Assembly (NCBI GenBank): GCA_015680685.1
Contig: MNCI01015718.1
Coordinates: 157,846 to 221,845, forward strand
Reading direction: 5' to 3'
DNA from: Gnetum montanum
Lineage: Eukaryota > Streptophyta > Gnetopsida > Gnetales > Gnetaceae
Length of the DNA stretch: 64,000 nt
This document shows, in pieces, positions 24,190 to 35,470 of the stretch. The position numbers were made by a program, and so were the translations under genes. Under the pieces are notes generated by a model. That model worked only from the letters and a program-made list of their open reading frames with translations. It was not told the DNA's origin and did no database searches. Position 1 is the stretch's first letter. Each line of letters begins with the position of its first letter.

Positions 24190-24580
24190 CTACATGCAAT
24201 TACACCCTGTGTCACTGTATGCAATGCATGAAACTTTCTTCTTCTCAATCTTTATGAATGTATTTTCCTTTGATATTTCTAGGGAAAGATCATGGATTCC
24301 TAGGCATGCATCGATGGTGCTTAGCCATGCTCTTCCCATTATGATTGGGAAGTCCTCCTTACCATTGTTTACCTGAATCACTAGGAAGTCAGCTAGGTAC
24401 GACCATCCACAAATAGTGGTAACAATATCTTCCATCATTCCTAATGGGACAATGATGGACTGGTCAGCCAACTCTAGATAGATGTTGCTCTTTTTCCATG
24501 GTGGCAGGTCCTAGGCCTTGTACATTTCCTGAGAAATTAGGTTGACACTGGAACTTGAATCCAAAAGAGTCTTGCATGGT
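24190..24580 (-). pseudogene. Aspartic protease region of element A
   Basis: The minus-strand frame has TLLDSSSSVNLISQEMYKA, corresponding to the retroviral-type LLD(S/T)G active site, with Ser where Gly is usual. Then follow IIVPLGMMEDIVTTICGWSY, DFLVIQVNNGKEDFPIIMGR and AWLSTIDACLGIHD. Element B has the same order (LLDSSSGVNLIFHDMYKAWD, then FPISMGRTWLSTVDS). It lies between the proline-rich gag end and RT as expected. The Ser in the active-site triplet may be decay or a family trait, because B also reads DSS. Confidence 0.75.
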
Positions 24581-24639
24581 GCATTTCCAGTGATTTATAA
24601 GTATATCAGAGGACTCCTAGGATTAGAGAATTTCCTGGG

Positions 24640-27215
24640 AAGGTGGCCAACTTTAATCCAATCGGTGATGACATGTGTTACCATGACCATATGCATTGAG
24701 TGTGGTGATTGGGTTGAAGGAGGCTCTGAATTTTTGATTGATACTGAGGCATCTAAAGAATCAGCTGCTTGTGATTGAAATGGCTTGGTTGGTCTGTTGG
24801 TTCTAAAGAAAGGTCTTTTCTTCATGTGGTTGTTGGAACCAATAGTAGGTTTAGAGTTAATAGCCCTTGTGGCATTACGTTGTTGCAGCTAGGTATGGAT
24901 TTCACCTTGCATAGTTGGAGCAAGTAGTAGTGGACCTATTGGTGGAAGAGATGTGGTCGGATGAGAAGGATGATATGCTTGCAGAATATCGTCCCTAGAA
25001 GACAGAGTTCCATAATACTCGTAGGCTTGGTAGTGAGGTTGAGGAGTGATGTGACCAGTAGAATCATGTGGGGAGATTGGCTGTTGCACGTAATATCCAT
25101 ACAGGTTAGGTTGCTGGTACGGATACTATTGCCTTGGTGGTGGCATTCCCCATGATTGTGGGTGCTGCCACTATTGATATTGCTCAATCAGTTGTGGTGG
25201 AGTTCCACTTGAATAATACATTAAGGGTTGGTGGAATTGTCTTGGGTTACCTTGGTAAGGTAACCTTTAGGGTGCTTGTCGTTTGTTTAATCATGGGTTG
25301 AGTGCATACACTGTAGACTCTTGTAGATGTGAGATTACAGGGCAACATCCCTTAGGATGGTCATATTGACATATTTCACATCCACTATCATTTTCTATTT
25401 CTGACTCCACAACCTATTCAATGATGGAAACTTTGCCCTTATCCTTGCTACGTGCATGTTCAGCTTCTCTCTTTTTTCTTTTTTCATGATCGCTACCTTG
25501 CTCTCTAGACTCATGTACTATTTTAAGAACAAATTGAAATCTATTTTCTAGGGAATCCCACATTTTTTTACCTTTGCCAATACTTCTAATGTCAAATTTT
25601 GTATAGGCAAATTTTTTCTATTCACCATCTCTTCAAGTGGTGACTCTTCTTCATCCTCACAAAATCTTACTCCCCTCTTCTGGAGGGACGGATCTTAGTT
25701 ATACTCTTCCACAGTTTCTCTCTTCCATAGCTTACCTTCTTCCTTAGCAACTTGCTCCAATAGTCTTTGAATTTGATGGGACCTAACCTCGAATAGTCTT
25801 CCTTGGGAATAAGTCCCAATGGTTCTTTTCGTTTCATGCCTAAGCCCATCCACGAGATGATGTAGTTGATCCCTTTGCAAATAACTATGGCTAGGACAAT
25901 GGTGTAACAATGCATAATATTGGCCCATGGTAGCATCCAAGGGTTCATGTCTTTCTTGTTTCCAACCTTGGATTTGCTCTCGCAAGTTAGACACTCAGGA
26001 GTACATTTGGTACTTGTCATTAAATAGTTCTAACATAGTACTCCACCTACAAATGGATTCTGATTCTAAAGACTGGTACCAAATTTTCGCTTCTTTAACT
26101 AGTGTTCGTGGAAACAACTTAAGTTTTTTTCATTCATTCCCTATATTTTGTAAGGTACATGCATCATGGAATGCTTGTAAGTGATTTTAAGGATCAGCGT
26201 TGTATCCCTGTTCAAATCGTGGGATATTGTTCATACCTAATCTCTTGATCCTACTATCTTTCTAATGCCTTGTTGAAATTTAACAGCCTTAGTTATGTCC
26301 AACATACTTTGAGTAGCAAGTACGGGTTCATCGTGATCATCTCGTCCATGGAATTTATGATGCCTATGTTGTTCCCTACACTTCCTTCTTCTATGTTGTG
26401 ACTCTCTAGAGTGCTCTCATCCCCTTTTCTGGCTATTTCGTCTATGACTTTCATTTTGCCTACCTTTATTTCCATGGTCTTTTTCTTTATGACTACATCC
26501 GAACACTGAAGGAGAGGATGAAGGAGATGATGAAGGTGAAGAAGAAATAGAACCATCATAATGATAGTGTCCACCACCTTCTCTTCAGTGGTCTCATCCT
26601 CAATCGCGATTGCAATAAGAATGACCATCTTTATCATATGTCCATGTCCAATTTTTAGACCCTTTGTACCCATGGGTATCAGAACCTGGGTTATGAATAG
26701 TGGAATGAAGGTTTTGATACACAACCCTTGGCCAAAGTCAAGGGGAGGAACATCGTTGTATGGCCAACTACCTGAGGTAGGTCTACCACCCTCATTTTCG
26801 CTTAAGACATGTGGGGCATCCTGGGACCACTTACCCTTCAAACAATTATGATGTCTCTCCTATTATAAGTCCCTTTGACATTGTGCCTCTATGGGATGGT
26901 ATTCTTTGAGTCATGGTCTTGCACAATGTATTCTATGTATAAGTGTGACATGCCAATTCATGTGAGAGCATAAAGAAGCATGCTCAGGATTAAACAATTG
27001 GGAGGTAACACTATGTTACCTTTTAAGTCTCACCAACACAATTGTTTATCTTAATGGAGGATAAAGGTGAAGTCTGGTATATACTCATTGGGATGAATAT
27101 ATACCACTCGAACTTGTTGAGGGACTGGCAAATCAATGTCATGTGTATTACACCACCAACTGTTACCTGTTTCAGACCTAGGCGGTGAGGCACTTCTATA
27201 TGAATAAGGAGACAT
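24640..27215 (-). pseudogene. Gag of element A
   Basis: An ATG at 27215 opens MSPYSYRSASPPRSETG, about 115 bases after the primer site. The retrotransposon gag domain is clearest at 25994-25695 (REQIQGWKQERHEPLDATMG, YSQGRLFEVRSHQIQRLLEQ). A zinc knuckle of form CX2CX3HX4C follows near 25385 (CEICQYDHPKGCC), then a Pro/Gln/Ser-rich tail (24889-25187) leading into protease. Element C shares both the domain (YSQGQLYELQTHQFQEL) and the knuckle. Frames shift several times, so no full protein is made. Confidence 0.8.
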
Positions 27216-27331
27216 ACTTGTCTATTCAGTGTGCAATGTATTCTTGTTTATTATTTTCTCAATTAACCCTAAGGGTTCGTTCCAATGATGTGAATGATTT
27301 CCTATGTTCTAGTTAGCACACAAACAACTAA

Positions 27332-27351
27332 GTCCCTATCAACAACACCAA
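27332..27351 (-). promoter_or_regulatory. Primer-binding site of element A
   Basis: Directly after the LTR end on the minus strand the sequence reads TTGGTGTTGTTGATAGGGAC. It resembles the TGGCGCCGTTGCCGGGGA site of Athila/Tat elements, which pairs with tRNA-Asp, with several transitions. Confidence 0.6.
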
Positions 27352-28259
27352 TGATGAGCAGCAAGGTACCCTTATGCTCAACCATACGAATATGAGTGTT
27401 TCACACATGATCCAGTCGAATTCCAAGGACTAATTGCTTATGCGCCCTTGTGGAACAAGGATGGGTTAGTTGATTGTTGTCTTCCCAAGCTTACCTGTAT
27501 GTCATGATTGTATGGTTAAGTAAGCTTGAGGCATATGATTTTTATAGCTTTTATATTTTTATGTCTTGTTCTAGTAGGGAAGGAGAGAGGTAACTAAGTA
27601 ACTAATTTAACTTAACTACTCATTAACTAAGTTCTAAATAATCCTAACACCAACATCCATTTCCACTTGCTGTACACATCCTAAACCAATTCAACATTGC
27701 TAGGATTACCAAACGCTAATTGTTACTGGGTTACCAAACATTACACACATGCTCGAAGTGGTCATGCTTGTGTAATTTAACGATTTCCTTAATTGATCAA
27801 AATGAATTACTGTGCTAATAACAGAAATGTAAAGTTCATAAAATAGAATAAAATAAAATAAATGCATAAGAAAATAAAATAAAAGAAATTCGTAAGAAAA
27901 CAAATCTCAAGTGCTACAAGGATGAATCAAAGAGCTTGTCTTTATTGCCGTACATAAGGTGTGCTCAGGTACACAATGCTCAAATAAAGATCTATCCACA
28001 CTTAGACCTCCTGCTGTGGGCACTTGGAAAATACTCTAACTTTCAAACAAACTACAAGAGTTTTGCTACTTGACTGCTAAAATACTTTTTTTCCCAATTG
28101 TGCACCTGGGCACTATATTTATAGACTTGGGAGCAACTACTCTAATAATTAGAGTAACCACTCTAATAATTAGAATAACAACTAAAGTAACCACTAGAGT
28201 AACCACTCTAATAATTAGAATAATTGCTAGAGTAACCGCTAGAGTAACCGCTCTCATAA
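27352..28259 (-). repeat. 5' LTR of element A, ATTAG-palindrome class
   Basis: This is the partner of 17490-18494. It has the same R/U5, AATAAAG-like signal, and a TATA box at about 28117 on the minus strand. The array 28136-28258 has CTCTAATAATTAGAG copies and GCTAGAGTAACC units, but is about 100 bp shorter than in the partner. Confidence 0.85.
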
Positions 28260-29187
28260 CAAGTGTGTCTAAGGAATGACCAAACATCTTTAATAATTTT
28301 TGGTTGATGAGTTATTCATTAAATGACCCTTATCTTTTTAAGGTCCACCTCAATCCTTGCTTGAGAAATTTTGTGTCGTAGTACAATGCCCTTCTAGACC
28401 ATTAGATGACTCTTTGCCAATTAAGCCGAAGAATCATCTCCACACACCTTTTAAGCACTTACTCAGGATAGTCCAAGACTTGCTCAAATGTGGTGCCATA
28501 GGTGGAAAAGTCATTAATGAATACTTCCATCCTATAATCAATGTTTTGCTAAAAAAATGCTCAAGACCAAGCGTTGGAATGTTGTAGGATCATTACATAG
28601 ACTAAAAAGCATCTTTTGATATGCAAAAGTTTCCCAAGGACTCATGAATGTTATTTTGACCTGCTCCTCTAGTGCGATCTAGATTTGGTTGTAACCATTA
28701 TAACCATCTAAAAACTATAATAGAAATGTCTAGATATAGTGTCTAACACTTGATCCACAAATGGAAATGAAAAGTGATCTTTGAATGTTGACATATTTAA
28801 TAGCCACAAGTCAATGCAAACCTACCACTTACCACATTTCTTTGGCACAATCACGATTGGACTAACCCACTCACTATCTGCAATGGGATAGATAAATCCC
28901 ATCTTGAGGACTTATTTGATTTTCTCTTTGATGATCAACCTCAATTTGGGGTTTAACCATTGCTACAACTACCTCTTTGTCTTTTTGGCCAAATTAATGT
29001 AGATACGATGCAAGCATATCCTAGGATTAATTCTTGTGAGTTCAGGATATGACCAAGCAAAGGCTGTTGGCCATTTGTTGACCACCTTCAACAACATTTG
29101 TTGTTTAGGGGCGAGATTGGCATTGATTATTATGGGGTTGCGACTTGTCACAAATGCATACTCTATGTCAATGGATGGATTTTTCAA
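28260..29187 (-). pseudogene. Element B pol: reverse transcriptase part
   Basis: Starting near 29187 the frame gives KWPTAFAWSYPELTRINPRI, then GFIYPIADSEWVSPIVIVPK, FKDHFSFPFVDQVLDTI and TFMSPWETFAYQKM. The catalytic box reads MEVFINDFSTYG near 28525 (family FMDDFSVYG), so one catalytic Asp is Asn. KMFGHSLDT follows, up to the junction with element A at 28259. A stop between KW and VCID replaces the Arg seen in element A (KWRVSID). This half continues in the pol part ending at 17489. Confidence 0.85.
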
Positions 29188-29579
29188 CTCTAAGGGCTCT
29201 TATTTAAAATTTTCAGGGATTTTCAACTCTCCCCAATAGGTATCATCATTTGCATTATTAGAGAGTTGGTGATGAACTTTCTCTAGTTTATCCATGCTTT
29301 TAATATATGCACATGTCAAACTCTTAGTAGGTTCCATGCAAAGTATGCTACTTTAAAATCAATTGTCAACCATTGGATGTCCTCTTGTTTTGTGGTTGTT
29401 GTGTAGAGGCACCTTGGAACTTCAAATTCATTTGCATATTATCTACATGATTTTATGGATGTGCTCTTAATAGACTAGAGTTTTTGCACATAATTGCACC
29501 TAGTATCACTATACATGATGCATGGAACTCTTTTCTTCTCGATCTTTCCAAATTCATTCTCCTTGGAAATTTCTAAGGA

Positions 29580-31839
29580 GAGATCTCTAATGTCCATTCA
29601 TGAATCAACAGTGCTCAACCATGTCCTTCCCATACTAATTGGAAAGCCCCCCTTGTAGTTTTCAACCTTGATCACCAGAAAATTGGTAGGATAAGACCAC
29701 CCATAAACAGTGGTCACCATGTCCTTCACAAGTGCCAAAGGTATAGTAATTAACTGGTCTACTAATTCTAGATGGATATTACTCATCTTGAGAGGTAGTA
29801 GGTCCCATGCTTTGTACATGTCATGGAAAATTAGATTGACACCAGAACTTGAATCAAGAAGAGACTTGCATGGCTCATGTTCAACAATCTACAAGTAAAT
29901 GAGAGGACTTCCAGGGTCAAATCCTTTTTGGGCAAGGTTGCCATCCTTGATCCAATCAAATACAATGTGGGTTAACATGATAGTAAGGATCTTAGGAGGT
30001 GTTTGGTTTGAAAGAGGATGAGGGAGAGATAGAGCAACCAACCACATTAGTCTATGAGGAGATCAAAGGACTATTGGGTTGAAAGAATGGTTGTTTTTAA
30101 TATCTAGGTTCCAAATCATTGACTAGGAAGCCAATTACAAGTTGACAACCTTAGTAGCATTACGTTGTTGTGGTTGTGATGGAATTTCACCTTGCATAGA
30201 TGGAGTAGGAGCTAATTAGATGAAGGATGAAGCAACATGTGCTAAAGGATGAGAAGGGTGATAGGGATATGGGGTTTTCCATCTAGTAGATGGAGAATAT
30301 GTTTTATGATACTTTGGAGGATAGTATTTATGTTGAATAGAAGTGTGCTAGAAGAGTAACGCAAAGAAATTGGTTGCTAAACTTAGTACCCATATGGATC
30401 TAGTTGCCTATAAGGGTACTACTAGCTTGGTGGTGGCATTCCCCACTACTGTGGGTGTTAACACTACTGGTATTGCTCATATGGCTATGGTGGAGCTTAC
30501 TTGGATAATAAGTATGTTGTTGTTGGTGGAATTGCCTTGGACTACCTTGAGGATAAGGCAATCTTCTAGGTTCTTGCTTTCTTGCCAATATAGAATTTAG
30601 CATGTATAACCCAAACTCCTGCAAGTGTGACATGACAAGGCAACATCCTTTAGGATGTTCGTATTCGTAGATTTCACACCCACCATTGTAATCTAATTAT
30701 GACTCCACAACCTCTTCTACTACTACAACTATGGTCATGATCACTGCTCTTCTCTCTTGATTCTTATGCAATTTTTAGAGTAGTTTGGAAATTTTCATCC
30801 AAAGAGCTCCATAATATATCAACCTTGGCTGATATATTGAAAATATATTTTTATATTGACAAGGTTTTTTGCTACACCACCTCATCAAGTGGTGACTCCT
30901 CCTTGTTGTTAAACATTCCTTTTTCTAATGGAATGATCCCTCAAATTTTGGGATATTGTTCATGTCAAGTCACTTGATCTAACTATCTTTCACATGCCTG
31001 GTTGGAATTTTCACTACCTCTACAATATTCAACATACTCTAAGTTGCCAGCAAAGGTTCATCATCTCATTATTTCTATGATGCATATGATGTCCTCTACT
31101 ACCCCTTCATTCATGGTAGGCTTGGTGATCATTATTGTCCCGCTGTTCACCTTCATCACAATTGTCCTTTTTGTAGCATTTGTTAGACCCAAAAGAGGAT
31201 GAAGAAGATGTAGATGAAGAGGGTGAAGAAGGAGGAGCACTACCACCAGCATGGTGTTTGAGACCTCCTGTACGCTTATCATGGTTACATTCATCATCTT
31301 TCTTGTCATCCCGATGCTTGCTCGAGGCCCTACTTGGACTACCACTTTTTCCTGAACCTAGACTGGTGATACTAGACTACAAGTTTAGCTTTGATCCCCC
31401 ATCACCAATATCAAGGGGTATAGAATCTTTATGTTTAGAACCCCCTAGAGAGAGGATCCTCAATGTAATTTTGGTTGAGTAAGAACAAGGGATTGGTGAA
31501 CCATTTTCCCTTCATAACCTCATGGTGCTTCTCCTAGTGTCGATCACTCCCATGTTGTGTTTCAGTGAAATGGTAGTTTTAGTAGTCATAGTCATGCACA
31601 ACGTACTCATCTTGAAGATCCTGGATGCCCAAACTCTTAAGATTTTGGAGCAACATCTTGGGCATAGATTGATCAGGAGGCATTACAATGTTGTCCTTCA
31701 TATCTCATCATCGTAGTTGCTCATCCTAGTGTAAGATGAAGGTGAAGGCAAGCACATACTCATCTGGATGAGTATATACCACCTTGCATTCTCAAGGCAC
31801 TGGTGGTTTAGTATCAATGTGCTTGTGAGAAGAAGACAT
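29580..31839 (-). pseudogene. Gag and protease region of element B
   Basis: An ATG at 31839 opens MSSSHKHIDTKPPVP and then VVYTHPDEYVLAFTFILH, which matches the start of gag in element A (VVYIHPNEYIPDFTFILH). The knuckle near 30685 reads CEIYEYEHPKGCC, with the second Cys changed to Tyr. A Pro/Gln/His-rich tail (30633-30400) precedes the protease active-site stretch LLDSSSGVNLIFHDMYKAWD (about 29865-29806) and ISMGRTWLSTVD. The main gag domain itself seems partly deleted around 30900. Many stops. Confidence 0.75.
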
Positions 31840-31973
31840 TCTACAATTAAAATAAGTTATTAGTGTGCTTAAATTATTATATTAATTTTTAGAATGATTG
31901 TTGACCTTAATATTCATCCAATTATGTTAAATAATTTTATATACCTAGATAGCGCATGTTTCAAAAAAATAGA

Positions 31974-31993
31974 ATCCCTGGCAATGATGTTAA
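31974..31993 (-). promoter_or_regulatory. Primer-binding site of element B
   Basis: On the minus strand the bases after the LTR read TTAACATCATTGCCAGGGAT, a decayed form of the same tRNA-Asp-like site seen in elements A and C. Confidence 0.55.
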
Positions 31994-32838
31994 GGATGAG
32001 TGGCAAGTACCTCTATTTCTTCCAGTACACTAGCCTCTAGGAAGTGAACTTGCCCTAGCAATCATTCATTATCTTCCTAATTACAGTTGTAATATTCAAA
32101 GGTATGATTAAGTGTAATTGAGGAATATGATTTTTATTATTTTTATGTTTTATGTTTTGGATGCTTAAAATAAAGGATGGAAGGAATGAAGTATTTCAAT
32201 TGCTAATTTAATCTAACTAACTGCACCTAACTAATCCTAAGATAAGCATCTGTTACCACTTGTCATACACATCTTGAACATGTTTTGCACTACTAGGTTA
32301 TCAAACATTAAGCAGTACTAGGATTACCAAGCACCAAGTATATGCTAGAAGTGGTTGTACTTATGTGCTTAATTAATTGTTACTTAATCTAGCTTAGTTT
32401 AGCCTAATTAATTATTTAATTACTTAAAGGATTAAATGAAATCACATAAAATAGTAAATGCATAAATAAATAACTAATCTATTTCTAAGTGCTACAAGGT
32501 TTATCAAAAGGCTCATCTTTATTGCCATTTGCATTGTTGTGCTTAGGTACATTAGTGCTCGAATAAATATCTGTACACATTCTAACTCTTGCTGCAAGCA
32601 CTCAAAAAAATATTCTCTCTTCCAAATCATAAAAGTGCAAGAGCTCTACTACAACTATGACAAGGCATTCCATAAACACAGTAGGTGAGCATGTATTTAT
32701 AGACTTTATTGTGGAGCTACATCGACAAGGCCTCATAAATGCAACAAATACTACATTGAAGCAACCAAGTCAATGAGGATCCATTGATGAGGCCACATCG
32801 GTGGGGGCTCATTGACTTGACACTTTAATGCTTCATCA
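31994..32838 (-). repeat. 5' LTR of element B, GTCGAC-array class
   Basis: Body text matches the 3' LTR at 9257-10221. The array part (32720-32830) has GTCAATGAGG, CCATTGATGAGG and ACATCGGTGGGGG units, fewer than in the partner. The LTR ends CTTCATCA at 32838. The first 20 bases on the plus side are damaged (GGATGAGTGGCAAGTACC). Confidence 0.75.
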
Positions 32839-33071
32839 ATGTCCCCAAGGAATACTCTCATAGCATGATCTAGATACACTGTTCCTCATTAATAACGCAT
32901 TTTTTCTTTCTCTTTCTACACTTTCTTTGTTATTTCCTTTACACATAATGTTGAATGTTACATATATTTGATGTTTGGTATATTTTCTTCTTATGCATAA
33001 TGTCTAATATAACATATATTTGACATTTTCCATGACATATAGGAAAGGGATGTCATAATTGGTATCAAAGC
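32839..33071 (+). mobile_element. Right end of interrupted LTR plus initiator-Met primer site
   Basis: The sequence from 32844 ends GGGATGTCA at 33055 and is followed at 33060 by TGGTATCAAAGC, the plant copia-type site pairing with initiator tRNA-Met (usually TGGTATCAGAGC). This makes it the 3' end of a plus-strand 5' LTR. The left parts are at 8100-8244 and 9129-9256. An internal near-duplication (ACATATATTTGA) lies near 32959 and 33014. Confidence 0.5.
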
Positions 33072-34600
33072 AAACGATGATCCAAGGGCCATTCAAAACC
33101 AACCAATGAATAATGGATTAGACTACAAAATACATAGATCTAAGCAACCAAAAAAAATGTTTCATGGATGTCATTGATTGATGAAGATTTTAATTATGCC
33201 TCATTAAGATTTATCAACTACAAAAGATGTTGGTAAGAAAAAATACACTAGTTTAGGTAACTCTTACTCATCTTAATACTATAAATATTAATTAATTAAG
33301 GTCATTTTAAAATTTTTTCCAAAAACATTAGTAACCATCACTTGAATTGATCTTATTTTGTTGCAACTCATTATCCTACACAACTTAGAGTTATTTATAA
33401 GTCATCATGTTTTCCATATATCAACTTGTTAATGTCATTTTGGTAAAATAAGCTAGTTTTGATCTTTTAAAACCTTAAAAATCCAACTTTGTTTTTGAAT
33501 CCTAAGACTATGTCCAATGCATAATACTCATCAAGATGATTTCAATGGTACAAATTTCGTCTCGATCGAACTTACAGTTTGAAAGATATGGATCTTTAAA
33601 GTTTCTAGTTTTGCATATATTAAAATAATATTAAATTATTATGTATTTTAAAAAATATAAGAGTTAAAATTTTAGAGTTAGGAATAGACCTAGAATCACA
33701 ATTTACCCATATTGAACCTATGCCCTACTGAACCACCACATCAACTGCTAAGGCAAGATAGATTAAAATAATAATAAAAAGTTAAAAAAATGAACGAAAG
33801 GTCATAGGTTCAAACCCAAGCCTTTCCCTCCTTAGTTTTATTAAAAATTTATCTCTAAAAAAATAATTTTGACCTGCTAGCCCTGTAAGTGCCATGTAGC
33901 CCTACAAGGATTGTAATGACCTTGCAGGGGCCATGCTAACCTTGCAAGGACCACGCAGCCTAACATAGGGCCATGCTAGTCCTGTAAGGGAGCACAGCCC
34001 TTAGTTTGAGGTTGTTGTCAACTCACCTTTAGGGTTACTTCCATCACCTTTCTACTCACACCACCCCTATCATCATGCCCTACACTACCTTTTGTTCACC
34101 ATCGTTTGATACCATGAGCCGTTGCCATTGTTTACTACACCTGCTGCTACCGCTAGTCGCCTCTATTGCACCTTGCAATTGCTGCACCTGCAACCACTAT
34201 TGCATCATCATTCACAAAACTCTCACCCCCAAAAATTAACCCTAGAGAGGGCTACAATTGACCCCTACTGCCAGCTGCAGTAGGGCCTGTAGTGCCATTG
34301 TGAGGTAGGGTCCACAGGATCGACTACATAACATTGTGATGATCACAATGACCAGGGACAACGAGGCCTACCATGAAATGCTATTGCTTTTTCACATGCC
34401 ACCACATCGCCATCCGCCCAACTCCAACGCATCATCAACCATGCTCATTTCCTACCACACCATGCTTGCTTCTCCATAGAAACCTACACCACTTTTCTAC
34501 CCTATACACCATCATTGTTGACCCTGTGTCACCGTTGTTGCCCCCTACATTATAGTCACCATAAAATATCCTATGATTTTCAATCATTTTTGGTGTCTAT
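33072..34600. other. Stretch without a recognised gene
   Basis: The first 150 bp may be the 5' leader of the interrupted element. Around 33880-34010 the words CCTTGCAAGG, CCTGTAAG and GGGCCATGCTA recur. 34040-34560 is C-rich with many CACC/CACCATC words. No domain is found. Confidence 0.4.
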
Positions 34601-34725
34601 GAGCATTGATGGCACCATCTATAATGGGCTACCTTGACACTCCATGGACATCAATGGCACCATCCATAATGGGCTCCCATGGTGCCCTCAGAAACCAATG
34701 GCACTACCCATAAACGTCTCCCCTT
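34601..34725. repeat. Short tandem repeat, three imperfect units
   Basis: The words ATGGCACCAT-CATAATGGGCT recur at about 34610, 34650 and 34700 (the last as ATGGCACTACCCATAAACG), with spacers containing CCATGG or CATTGATG. Confidence 0.5.
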
Positions 34726-34904
34726 GTGAATTCCAATTTTGCATTAACTAACAAGAAATTCGAACTTTTTTGTCAACTGACAAAAAAATTTAAAATTTCT
34801 ATTCTTTGAAACATTAGTTTAAAACTAAGAACACGGGGAAAAAACTTAAATATAAAATTTGATGCATTGGAAGCATGTAAGATAAGAATTCTATAATTAA
34901 ATAC

Positions 34905-34966
34905 GCTTATTCTAAACTAGACCTGGATGGGTGACCTCTCGAGAAGTCTTGTTTTTCACACTAAAA
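34905..34966 (+). repeat. 5S rRNA-derived fragment (3' half)
   Basis: CTAGACCTGGATGGGTGACC followed by TCTCGAGAAGTCTTG and TTTTTCACAC matches the conserved plant 5S rRNA 3' half (TACTAGGATGGGTGACCTCC, GGGAAGTC, CTCGTGTTGCAC), including the box C region. The 5' half is barely recognisable, so it is not a working 5S gene. Such pieces occur in 5S-derived SINEs and in Cassandra-type LTRs. I cannot tell which applies here. Confidence 0.6.
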
Positions 34967-35470
34967 GGTTTTAGACTCCAAAGCCATAACTTTTAATTTT
35001 GAAAGCATTTTTCGATGAACGAAGAGTCATTTCCTATAAATTTCAACCTTCCAAAAATAATGGTGAAATCAAATCTACCCCATGAAATCCTAAAATAGTT
35101 TTTCACTCCTTACCCAATATAGCACCTGAAGACCCTTAAAGGTTTAGTTTTAGCACAACCTGAACATACAATGTTCTTTTTCAACATATAAATAGTCATT
35201 CCCAATATTTTTCACCCTTTTGAACTCAATGGTGAGGTCAAATTTATCATTTAGACACCTAATAATTTCATCATATCATAAATTTAAGCTTTTGGACTTT
35301 GAGATCAAGTGCTTAATCTTTGCTTGCAGTTTTAAGATCCCTATGGTATGTCATTAGTTACACTACTAGAGTCACTGTTCTTAGGGGGGAGGGGTGTGTA
35401 AAAATTCCATAAGAATTAGATTATATAGTTAAATATTATCAGAATTTCTTAAAGAATTAGTTGATAAGAA

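Larger units (their letters stand above)
17490..28259 (-). mobile_element. Gypsy LTR retrotransposon A, nested in element B
   Basis: A minus-strand element with 5' LTR 27352-28259, primer site 27332-27351, gag (start 27215), protease, RT, RNase H in a gap, integrase, spacer, polypurine tract and 3' LTR 17490-18494. Both LTRs carry the CTCTAAT-A-ATTAGAG array. Flanking 5-mers are CTAGT (17485-17489) and CAAGT (28260-28264), a 4/5 duplication. The two flanks rejoin element B's pol at a point matching the paralogous RT text near 22950. It is about 9.9 kb without the solo LTR at 19144-20021. It lacks the extra ORF seen in B and C. Pol is better kept than in B but still has stops. Confidence 0.85.
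9257..32838 (-). mobile_element. Gypsy LTR retrotransposon B, split by element A
   Basis: The element runs on the minus strand. Its 5' LTR is 31994-32838 and its 3' LTR is 9257-10221. The two LTRs share a body (near 9470-9545 and 32150-32225) and the same GTCGAC-type U3 array. Flanking bases are ATGTT (9252-9256) and ATGTC (32839-32843), a 4/5 target duplication. In order it has a primer site, gag from 31839, protease, and RT to 28260. Then comes inserted element A (17490-28259), followed by RNase H and integrase (17489-15600), a spacer, a long extra ORF (13829-11451), an inserted solo LTR, and a polypurine tract. Without insertions it is roughly 12 kb. It is dead, with many stops and RT catalytic FIND in place of FMDD. 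Confidence 0.8.

Noticed and set aside
28066-28287. Open frames on both strands with repeated VTLIIRV-like residues
   Set aside because: Translation of the ATTAG palindrome array in the LTR.
34373-34555. 60-codon His/Pro/Thr-rich frame
   Set aside because: Low-complexity CACC-rich DNA; no conserved features.
34905-34966. Functional 5S rRNA gene
   Set aside because: Only the 3' half is recognisable; box A and the intermediate element are not intact.
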